DNA from: Phycisphaera sp.
Lineage (GTDB): Bacteria > Planctomycetota > Phycisphaerae > Phycisphaerales > Phycisphaeraceae
Length of the DNA: 48,660 nucleotides
Assembly (NCBI GenBank): GCA_023300125.1
Contig: JALZVY010000175.1
Coordinates: 1-48,660, forward strand
Direction: 5' to 3'
Within the stretch, counting starts at the first letter, position 1, and every line of letters starts with the position of its first letter. The notes under the pieces are model-generated. The model was not told where the DNA came from, did not search any database, and saw only the letters and a program-made list of their open reading frames with translations. The translations under genes were made by a program, and so were the position numbers. Positions 15,935 to 22,719 of this stretch are shown piece after piece.

Positions 15935-16237
15935 CTATTGGCTCAGCCAGGTGACGCCAGCAACCGTCGCGGTGATCATGATCATGACGATGAGCCAAAA
16001 AAGCACAGCGCCCAATCTCGTGTCTGTGTCGTGCGCATTGCGGAGTGGCGTCTGAATAGCGTGTGAATCGTGCAGGGCATCCGCAGGCTCAGGGGCGTTG
16101 AGTTCCACAACCTTTTCGACCGCAATCCCCTTCACCTCCCCTTGCGCTTTGGCGAGCTCTGGGGACGGAGCACGAACCACTAAAATTGAATCGTAATTTG
16201 TTTCGCGATCCGTTCCCGTAACACTGTAATTTTTCAT
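15935..16237 (-). CDS. Small tail-anchored hypothetical protein
   Basis: A 100-residue protein read from ATG 16237 (MKNYSVTGTD), with an in-frame longer option at 16264. The N-terminal 50 residues form a small beta-alpha-beta-like soluble unit (TNYDSILVVRAPSPELAKAQ, then VEKVVELNAPEP), and the C-terminus is one membrane helix (AVLFWLIVMIMITATVAGV). Similar small cytosolic-domain-plus-helix proteins are common in planctomycetes and uncharacterised. The gene is convergent with the deformylase gene, 52 bases from its stop. No functional motif is visible. The regular amphipathic pattern and terminal helix make it a credible gene. Confidence 0.65.
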   Translation of the reverse strand: MKNYSVTGTDRETNYDSILVVRAPSPELAKAQGEVKGIAVEKVVELNAPEPADALHDSHAIQTPLRNAHDTDTRLGAVLFWLIVMIMITATVAGVTWLSQ

Positions 16238-17097
16238 CAATTCTCTACAACCAGTCGTTCGCAATTTGTGAACGGCATGAAATACATAAGGCTCGATAGC
16301 AACAAGCGAGGCAGGCTACGGCATGCCCCTTAGGTGACGCAAGGGGGCCTTGTTTTCATGGGAGATTCTTAAGAAAACGACTGGTCCTCTTTGATGCCCC
16401 AGCCTTTGCTGATAAGCCGCTCCGAGCAGTCAGAGACGTGGGTTTGTTGGGCGGGCCATCGTCTGCGTTCTAATGTCTTTAGCCCTTGGGCAATGCCTGT
16501 TTTGATCGCTCGTGATCGCGCGTCTTAAAGCCTCGCCTCTTAAGCCGGTTGTCACAGCCAAGACCATCCCAGGTAGCGCCATATTTTGAAGCGCTGGATA
16601 CTCCAAACCTTCTTCTGTCGGCCCCCACCACGAATTGCAAGAGTCCGATGATGTACGTCCTCGCAGCCATCGTGATTCCGAGCTAGAGATGCCAAGGCTT
16701 GTACTTGGTTTTCACAGGCGGTGAAACGCGTCCAAACTGCGATCAGGTGAGCGAAACCGAGCAGGACTGCTCGACTCCAGCTGAACGCTCTTAACCAGGC
16801 GAGATACAAAAAAGGCCCGTAGGACAAGAGCAAGAGGGAAACGATAGACCACAAGAACGCACGGCTTTGCTTCGTTCCGCGTATTCAATTTGTTTCGCTC
16901 AACATCCTGACTCCTCGAAACTCCCGCGAAGGAGGTTGGGTGGTCAGCGTGGCGTTCGGCCGTAAGCGAGGCGTCCGCTCGCGGATTCGGCTGACGGAGG
17001 CGGCCCCTTGTGGGCCTCCGCAGGAAGACGGATTCGTGAGCGGGCGTGGCAGCAGGCCGGGCGTCACGCTGGACACCCAACCTCCGTAGCAAAGAAA
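16238..17097. other. 860-base stretch with no confident gene
   Basis: Base composition is lower in G+C than the flanks and reading frames are short or of poor quality. One stem (CCCCTT at 16326-16331 with AAGGGG at 16341-16346, then GCCTTGTTTT) could end plus-strand transcription. A minus-strand reading frame at 16552-16854 has a hydrophobic N-terminus and is listed separately. The part near 16960-17050 is GC-rich with local inverted repeats and looks non-coding. The stretch borders a tRNA gene, a common site for decayed insertions. Confidence 0.4.
16552..16854 (-). CDS. Possible small membrane protein (weak)
   Basis: A 100-residue reading frame opening at TTG 16854 with a hydrophobic segment (IVSLLLLSYGPFLYLAW, then SRAVLLGFAHLIAVW), giving two possible membrane helices, followed by a polar C-terminus. 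No ATG or GTG start is available and no ribosome-binding site stands out. It is the only frame in the gap with protein-like composition. It may be a real small membrane protein, a remnant, or chance. Confidence 0.25.
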   Translation of the reverse strand: MWSIVSLLLLSYGPFLYLAWLRAFSWSRAVLLGFAHLIAVWTRFTACENQVQALASLARNHDGCEDVHHRTLAIRGGGRQKKVWSIQRFKIWRYLGWSWL

Positions 17098-17171
17098 TGA
17101 CCGCGGCAGGGCTCGAACCTGCGACCTGCTGCTCCGGAAACAGCCGCTCTATCCAACTGAGCTACGCGGCC
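17098..17171 (-). tRNA. tRNA-Arg (anticodon CCG)
   Basis: The 74-base minus-strand sequence folds as a standard cloverleaf: acceptor GGCCGCG paired with CGCGGTC (one G-T pair), discriminator A, D arm GCTC/GAGC, anticodon stem GCTGT/GCAGC with loop TTCCGGA, and T stem GCAGG/CCTGC with TTCGAGC loop. The anticodon is CCG, reading the Arg codon CGG, which is frequent in this high-GC genome. CCA is not encoded. Confidence 0.97.
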
Positions 17172-17288
17172 GGTCATGGCCGGCCCGGGAGGTTCCGGGC
17201 GGGGGGAAGAGTGTACCCGGCCTAGCGGTAGAGCGGGGGCCTGGGCGAGCGACAAACCCTGGTCATGCGTGGTTGGCGCGGCGCGGGG

Positions 17289-18632
17289 TCACAGGCCGGC
17301 GGCTTCGTGACGCAGCTGGCCACACGCGGCGGCGATGTCTCTTCCGCGGCTGGCGCGGATGTGCACGTTGATGCCCGCGTCGTTGAGTACGCCGCGGAAG
17401 CCACGGACGTCGGTGTCGACGGGGCGCTTAAACGGAAGCCCGCTGACTTCGTTGTAGCGGATGAGGTTGACGTTGCACCGCAGCTTGCGGCAGATGCCCA
17501 CCAGTTCGTGGGCGTGCTCGGGCAGGTCGTTGACGCCCGAGAGCAGGATGTATTCGAGGGTGATTTCGCGGCCCGTGGCGTCGAAGTAGTCGCGGCCCGC
17601 GTCGATGAGGTCTTGGATGGTGACGAAGCTGGCCCAGGGGATGATTTCTTTGCGCAGGGTGTCGTTGGGCGCGTGCAGGCTGATGGCCAGGGTGACGGGC
17701 AGGTCAAAGGCGGCGAGCTTGCGGATGCCCACCGGCACGCCCACGGTGCTGACGGTGACCCGGCGAGCGCTCAGGCCCAGGCCCCAGTCGGCGGTGAGGG
17801 CGGTGAGTGCGGGCAGCACGTTTTTGAGGTTGGCCATGGGCTCGCCCATGCCCATGAACACCAGGTTGCTTAGCCGGCCCACGCCCGGCAGCCAGCTGAG
17901 CTGCCAGGCCTGCTGAACGATCTGGCCGGTGCTGAGGTTGCCGTCGAGGCCGCCCAGGCCTGAGGCGCAGAACTTGCACCCCACCGGGCAGCCGACCTGG
18001 CTGGAGATGCAGGCGGTGCGGCGTGGCCGTCCGCTGGCGTCATTGTCCGAGGGGATCATGACGCATTCGGTGCGGTTGCCCGCGTACCAGGCGGATTCGT
18101 CATCGGCCGATTCGTCGGGCGCGTCGTCGCTTGCGCAGCCGCTGCCCGAGGCCGGGCGCGGCGTGAGCACCGGCAGGGTGAGGGTGGGATCGGTGCCTGC
18201 GGGGGCGGTGTCGGGGGTGCTGGACCAGTCGACCAGCAGTTTTTGGGTGCCGTCGGTGGCTTGTTGGTGGCGGACCACGTCGCCTTTAAGGAAGGTCAGA
18301 CGCTCGCCCAGCTGCTGGCGGTCGCGTTGGCTGAGGTTGGTCATCGCCGCGGGGTCGGCGACGCCCTTGGCGTAGACCCAGTCGAAGACCTGTTTGGCGC
18401 GGTAGCGCGGCAGCCCCCAGCCGTCGAAGAGGGCCGCGAGGCTGTCGGGGGTGTGGTCGAAAAAGTGGTCGGAGAGGCTGGGCACGGCGGCCAGTCTAAG
18501 GGCGGACGAGAAGGCCGCATCCGCAAACGTGCTCAGGTGCCCTGTGGAGGTGCCCTGTGAAGGCTCAAAAGTGTTGGGTGCGCCGGTTGATGGGCCCAAG
18601 GGCTTGCCGAATGCGGTGTGTGCTTTTGGCAT
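17289..18632 (-). CDS. rlmN: Dual-specificity 23S rRNA/tRNA methyltransferase RlmN
   Basis: A 447-residue radical-SAM enzyme that methylates C2 of A2503 in 23S rRNA and A37 in some tRNAs. The 4Fe-4S motif CPVGCKFC is at residues 215-222; NLVFMGMGEPMAN, ITLEYILLSGVND and the C-terminal AACGQL (methyl-carrier Cys) are present. The N-terminal HhH-like domain includes LPRYRAKQVFDWVYAKG. Two oddities: about 50 extra residues before the normal N-terminus, and a Ser/Asp/Pro-rich insertion at about 137-184 between the N-terminal domain and the SAM core. Typical members have about 350-380 residues. ATG 18632 is used; the extra N-terminus could be non-coding. It is divergent from the metallopeptidase gene, with 60 bases between the starts. 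Confidence 0.94.
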   Translation of the reverse strand: MPKAHTAFGKPLGPSTGAPNTFEPSQGTSTGHLSTFADAAFSSALRLAAVPSLSDHFFDHTPDSLAALFDGWGLPRYRAKQVFDWVYAKGVADPAAMTNLSQRDRQQLGERLTFLKGDVVRHQQATDGTQKLLVDWSSTPDTAPAGTDPTLTLPVLTPRPASGSGCASDDAPDESADDESAWYAGNRTECVMIPSDNDASGRPRRTACISSQVGCPVGCKFCASGLGGLDGNLSTGQIVQQAWQLSWLPGVGRLSNLVFMGMGEPMANLKNVLPALTALTADWGLGLSARRVTVSTVGVPVGIRKLAAFDLPVTLAISLHAPNDTLRKEIIPWASFVTIQDLIDAGRDYFDATGREITLEYILLSGVNDLPEHAHELVGICRKLRCNVNLIRYNEVSGLPFKRPVDTDVRGFRGVLNDAGINVHIRASRGRDIAAACGQLRHEAAGL

Positions 18633-18692
18633 CGGGGTGCCTTGCCAGAGCGTTATGAGCCTGTCTTAAACCGCGGGGCCTAAACTCGTCCC

Positions 18693-19106
18693 ATGGCTCT
18701 TTCTTCGGATGTCCGCCGCCAGTTTGACCGCGTGCTGGACCGGTGCGTGGCGGATTTGCCTGACGATCTGCGTGACCTCTTGGAGGAGGTTCCGCTGATT
18801 GTGGACGACGAGGCGAGCCCGGAGGTGTTGGCGCTGGTGGGCCTGCCGCCCGATGACGGGGATCTGTGCGGCCTGCACGACGGGGTGCCTTTCACCGAGC
18901 AGAGCGTGGAGGACGGGGCGGTGATGCCGGCGCAGGTGATGCTCTTCCGTGGGCCGATCCTGCGGCTGTCGGGCTGGCGGGGCGGGCGGCCCGAGGTGCG
19001 CCGCGGCGGGGAACTGGATCGGCAGGTGTGGGTCACGCTGGTGCACGAACTGGGGCACCATTTTGGGCTGGACGAGCAGGATCTTGAGGCGTTGGGATAT
19101 GCCTAG
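18693..19106 (+). CDS. Zincin-like metallopeptidase family protein (DUF1025 type)
   Basis: A 137-residue protein of the small metallopeptidase family with the C-terminal motif TLVHELGHHFGLDEQDLEALGY. HELGH supplies two zinc ligands and the catalytic Glu, and the trailing Asp/Glu-rich helix is typical of the family. The N-terminal half includes FDRVLDRCVADLPDDLRDLLEEV and VMLFRGPIL, also characteristic. Substrates are not established for the family; it acts in the cytoplasm since no signal peptide is present. ATG 18693 gives the normal family length. It stands alone between divergent rlmN and the downstream HEAT/TPR gene. Confidence 0.9.
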   Translation: MALSSDVRRQFDRVLDRCVADLPDDLRDLLEEVPLIVDDEASPEVLALVGLPPDDGDLCGLHDGVPFTEQSVEDGAVMPAQVMLFRGPILRLSGWRGGRPEVRRGGELDRQVWVTLVHELGHHFGLDEQDLEALGYA

Positions 19107-19307
19107 CTTGGGCTGAATACATGCACGAAAACCACTCTGGATTCGACGGGCCTACGCCCGACTTGGCGTACAGGTTCTGCATGGCGCCCCTGAACAGCGC
19201 GATGCCCCGATTGCATCGCGCCTATGCTCTGGTCGATAGGCCGACCCTTGGGTCGCCGTGGTGTCTTTGTTTTTGCGGCCGCATCTTCATCTCTCTGTCA
19301 GGAAACC

Positions 19308-19955
19308 ATGGTTAGGGTGCGCTGCGACGAATTTGTGAAGTGTGTGTCTCCGGCTTTGGCCCGGGGTGATGCGGACGGTCTGTGCCGTTTGGTGGCCCAG
19401 CGCTGGACGCCTGCGGAGCTGTGTCCGTTGCTGGGTTCTTCGCGGGTGGACGTGCGCAGCGCCGCGGCACTGACCTTGGGGCTGACCGGCGGCTGCGAAG
19501 TGGTGGGGGCGCTGACCCGCAGCCTGACCGACCCCGACGCCGAGGTGCACCGCGCTGCGGAGAATGCGCTGTGGTCGATCTGGTTTCGCGGTGGGGCGGA
19601 CCACGCGGTGGAGCACTTTCGCATCGGGGTGCAGGCGATCGCCGACAGCCAATACACCCAAGCGTTGGAATCCTTGGGGCGTGCGACCCAGGCCGACCCT
19701 GATTTCACCGAGGCGCACAACCAAACCGGCATCGCTTACTACCTGCAGGGCGAGTGGGAGCACTGCAACGAGGCCTGCCGCCGTGCGTTGGCGCTCACCC
19801 CCACGCATTTCGGCGCCCTCGCGGGTTTGGGCCACGGCTACGCGCACCTGCGGCAATACGCCAAGGCGGTGGAGGCTTACGAGCGGGCCCTGTCGGTGAA
19901 CCCGCGGCTGGACGGGCTGCGCGAAGCGTGCTGCAACCTGCGCCGCTGCTTGTAA
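19308..19955 (+). CDS. HEAT-repeat and TPR-repeat protein
   Basis: A 215-residue cytoplasmic protein. The first half carries HEAT-like repeats: LGSSRVDVRSAAALTLGL and LTDPDAEVHRAAENALWSIW, the alternating helices of phycocyanobilin-lyase-type repeats. The second half holds about three TPRs: YTQALESLGRATQADPDF, AHNQTGIAYYLQGEWEHC and YAKAVEAYERALSVNPRL. Both repeat types are protein-binding scaffolds. ATG 19308 is preceded by AGGA; a longer in-frame reading to 19224 lacks support. A function cannot be assigned from the neighbours, the zincin upstream and the carboxypeptidase 69 bases downstream. Confidence 0.85.
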   Translation: MVRVRCDEFVKCVSPALARGDADGLCRLVAQRWTPAELCPLLGSSRVDVRSAAALTLGLTGGCEVVGALTRSLTDPDAEVHRAAENALWSIWFRGGADHAVEHFRIGVQAIADSQYTQALESLGRATQADPDFTEAHNQTGIAYYLQGEWEHCNEACRRALALTPTHFGALAGLGHGYAHLRQYAKAVEAYERALSVNPRLDGLREACCNLRRCL

Positions 19956-20024
19956 GCCGCCGCGGTGGATTGTGGATTACGGCCGGGGTCTGAGGCGCGG
20001 GGTCGCGCGGCATACACTTTGTCA

Positions 20025-21599
20025 ATGCCTGATACACCTGCACACCAACCAGAGACTGCTGGGGCCGACCGCTACCCCGCTTACACCGACCTGCTGAGCC
20101 ATCAGCGATCCAACGCCGTACTGGGTTCCGCCGGTTCGGTGTTGGGCTGGGATCAGGAAGTCATGATGCCCGCCGGTGGTTTGGACCAGCGCAGCGGGCA
20201 ACTCGCCGAATTGGCCCAGATCACCCACGAGCGGGCGACCGACCCGCGGGTGGGCGAGTGGTTGGCGGCCTGTGAGAGTGACGCCGAGTTGACCGCGGAC
20301 CCGGCCTCGGACGCCGCGGTCAACCTGCGCTGGTGGCGCCACAGCTACGACCGGTCGACCAAGCTGCCTGCCCGTTTGGTGGTGGCCATGAGCCGGGCCA
20401 CCAGTGCGGGCAAAGCCGCGTGGGCCCAGGCCCGCGAGGCCAGTGATTTCAAAAAGTTCGCGCCCTCGCTCGAACACATCGTGGCCCTGTGCCGCGAAGA
20501 GGCCGATGCCTACGGCGTGGCCGCGGGTGGCGAACGATGGGACGCCCTGGCCCAGGGTTACGAGCCGGGCATGACCGCCCAGTCGGTGGCCGAGGTGTTC
20601 GACCCGCTGCGCCCACGGCTGGCGGGGCTGATCGAACGCCTGCGTGAAGCTCCCCATCCGCCGTCGGACGACTTCACGCGGCTGAAGCTGCCCCAAGATC
20701 AGCAAGAGGTCTTTGTGCGGAAGGTGGCCAAGGCCATCGGTTTTGATTTTTCGCGCGGCCGGCTTGATGTTTCCACACACCCGTTTTGTTCGGGCACCCA
20801 CCCCGGCGATGTTCGGCTGACCACCCGTTTTGCCGACGACAACGTCAACGACGCGCTGGGCTCGACCATGCACGAGTGCGGGCACGGGCTGTATGAGCAG
20901 GGCCTGCCTGCCGAGCACGCCAACACCCCGCGTGGGGCCGCGGTGGGCCTGAGCATCCACGAGAGCCAGAGCCGCATGTGGGAAAACCAGGTCGGGCGCA
21001 GCGCCGCGTTCTGGGCCTGGGCCATGCCGCAGCTTAAAGAGTGTTTTGGATCGGCCGTGAGCCGTTTCGATCACGCCGCGGTCGTGGGGGCGGCCAACCG
21101 GGTGGAGCCCGGGCTCATCCGCGTCGAGGCCGACGAGGCGACGTACAACCTGCACATCATGATCCGCTTTGCGTTAGAGCGGGCGCTGCTGAGCGGCGAC
21201 CTGGCGGTGGCGGACCTGCCCGAGGCCTGGAACGCGGCGTACCGGCGCGATCTGGGTTTGGAGGTGCCCGACGACGCCCGCGGCTGCCTGCAAGACATCC
21301 ACTGGTCGATGGGAGCGCTGGGGTACTTCCCGACCTACACCATGGGCAATCTGTATTCCGCCCAGCTTTTTGAGGCTGCCCGCGACGCGCTGGGCGGGGC
21401 CCAGGCCTTGGACGACCAGTTTGCCGCAGGCGAATTTGCCCCGCTGCTGACGTGGCTCCGCGAGAACGTTCACGCCTGGGGCCGCACCCATGACAGCGCG
21501 GCGCTGTGCCTCAAGGTGACGGGCAAGCCGCTGAGCGCCGAGCCGCTGATGCGTCACTTGGAAGGCAAGCTGCTGCCGTTGTACGGGGTGCAAGCGTGA
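20025..21599 (+). CDS. Carboxypeptidase Taq (M32 metallocarboxypeptidase)
   Basis: A 524-residue, mostly helical metallocarboxypeptidase that removes C-terminal residues from peptides. The zinc motif is in STMHECGHGLYEQGL (HExxH form HECGH), and the family motifs HESQSRMWEN, RVEADEATYNLHIMIR and IHWSMGALGYFPTYTMGN are clear. The N-terminal VLGWDQEVMMPAGG segment is also typical. The length matches the family (about 500). ATG 20025 is used. No signal peptide is seen, so it works in the cytoplasm, probably in peptide recycling. Its stop codon overlaps the GTG start of the following glycoside-hydrolase-like gene. Confidence 0.96.
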   Translation: MPDTPAHQPETAGADRYPAYTDLLSHQRSNAVLGSAGSVLGWDQEVMMPAGGLDQRSGQLAELAQITHERATDPRVGEWLAACESDAELTADPASDAAVNLRWWRHSYDRSTKLPARLVVAMSRATSAGKAAWAQAREASDFKKFAPSLEHIVALCREEADAYGVAAGGERWDALAQGYEPGMTAQSVAEVFDPLRPRLAGLIERLREAPHPPSDDFTRLKLPQDQQEVFVRKVAKAIGFDFSRGRLDVSTHPFCSGTHPGDVRLTTRFADDNVNDALGSTMHECGHGLYEQGLPAEHANTPRGAAVGLSIHESQSRMWENQVGRSAAFWAWAMPQLKECFGSAVSRFDHAAVVGAANRVEPGLIRVEADEATYNLHIMIRFALERALLSGDLAVADLPEAWNAAYRRDLGLEVPDDARGCLQDIHWSMGALGYFPTYTMGNLYSAQLFEAARDALGGAQALDDQFAAGEFAPLLTWLRENVHAWGRTHDSAALCLKVTGKPLSAEPLMRHLEGKLLPLYGVQA

Positions 21600-22660
21600 A
21601 GCTTCCTTGGACACAACGCCCACGGATGGGGCTGCGTTTGAATCGCGCGACGTGCGGGCTCAAGCGGATGGTCCTGGCCGCCGCAGCGGGGCTGTGCGTG
21701 CTTGGCGCAACCGCGGCCCAAGCCGAAACCTTCATGCGCGGGGTGACGGTCAGCTGCTACCGCTGGGGCCCGGGCGAGTGGGACACGCCGGCGATGCAGC
21801 ACACCCTCGACGAGCTTGGCGGCCTGGGTGTGGACGCGGTGGCCATCCACCCCTACGCCCGCATCCGCTCCAACGGCACGGTGGATTACCGCCCTGGCCC
21901 GGTGACTCCGGCGACCCTCAAGCCGCTGGGCTGGGCCCACCAGCGGGGGATGGCCACGCTGCTCAAACCCCACCTGGCGTACTGGGGCAGCGGATTTGCG
22001 TGGCGCGGTGACATCACCTTCAAAAAAGACGCGGACTGGCAGCGATTCTTCGCCGGTTACCGCGACTTCATCGTCGGGCAGGCCCGTCTGGCCCAGCAGT
22101 CGCAGGCCGCGTGGTTTGCCGTGGGCACCGAACTGGCCGGCACCCTGAAGCACGAAGCGTGGTGGCGCGATGTGATCGCCCAGGTGCGGGCGGTGTATGG
22201 CGGCAAGCTGACCTATGCGGCCAACTGGGACGAGACAGACAAGGTGGGTTTTTGGGACGCCCTGGACGCGGTGGGGGTGCAGGCTTACTACCCGGTGGCC
22301 CGGGGGCTCATGCCCTCGGATGAGCAGCTGCGGGCTGGGTGGGCGCGGCGGCTGGACGAGCTGGACCGCATGGCGGCCCGCTTCGGCAAGCCGGTGCTGC
22401 TGACCGAACTGGGCTACGCGGTGAGCGAAGCCGCGGCCCTGCGGCCCTGGGAAGACGCGGTGGTGGGGGATGCCCAGCGCGGTGCGGATCTGAAGCTGCG
22501 GGCCACCCGCATTGCTTTGGAGGCCGTCACCGACCGCCCTTCGATCGCGGGTGTGTTTTTGTGGAAGTGGTTCCCCGGCGACCGCGAGCACGGCGACGAA
22601 TTTGTGCTGCAGTATCCCGCCATGAAGAAGTTGATCCACGCGGCGTGGTCGCAGCCCTAA
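21596..22660 (+). CDS. Secreted GH113-like glycoside hydrolase
   Basis: A protein of about 354 residues from GTG 21596, which overlaps the previous stop as GTGA; ATG 21626 is an alternative. A hydrophobic signal segment (VLAAAAGLCVLGATAAQA) precedes a TIM-barrel domain opening with FMRGVTVSCYRWGPGEW. Likely catalytic acids are the Glu in AWFAVGTELAG and the Glu in VLLTELGY, at the ends of strands 4 and 7 as in clan GH-A. The layout resembles family GH113 (beta-mannanase group). AANWDE and IAGVFLWKWFPG are further barrel segments. Substrate specificity is not certain. It lies convergent with the GH95 fucosidase gene and may belong to the glycan-degrading region. Confidence 0.85.
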   Translation: MKLPWTQRPRMGLRLNRATCGLKRMVLAAAAGLCVLGATAAQAETFMRGVTVSCYRWGPGEWDTPAMQHTLDELGGLGVDAVAIHPYARIRSNGTVDYRPGPVTPATLKPLGWAHQRGMATLLKPHLAYWGSGFAWRGDITFKKDADWQRFFAGYRDFIVGQARLAQQSQAAWFAVGTELAGTLKHEAWWRDVIAQVRAVYGGKLTYAANWDETDKVGFWDALDAVGVQAYYPVARGLMPSDEQLRAGWARRLDELDRMAARFGKPVLLTELGYAVSEAAALRPWEDAVVGDAQRGADLKLRATRIALEAVTDRPSIAGVFLWKWFPGDREHGDEFVLQYPAMKKLIHAAWSQP

Positions 22661-22719
22661 CCGTGTGTTCAAGCGCGACGACGCGCCGCGCGGAAACCGC
22701 GTGCGCCATGGTGTGCCAC

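Noticed and set aside
16712-17092. Minus-strand reading frame of 126 codons beside the tRNA
   Set aside because: Arg/Pro/Ser-rich composition, no ribosome-binding site, and it runs through a hairpin-rich non-coding-looking segment.
20022-21155. Minus-strand reading frame of 377 codons
   Set aside because: It is the antisense shadow of the carboxypeptidase Taq gene, whose motifs are complete.
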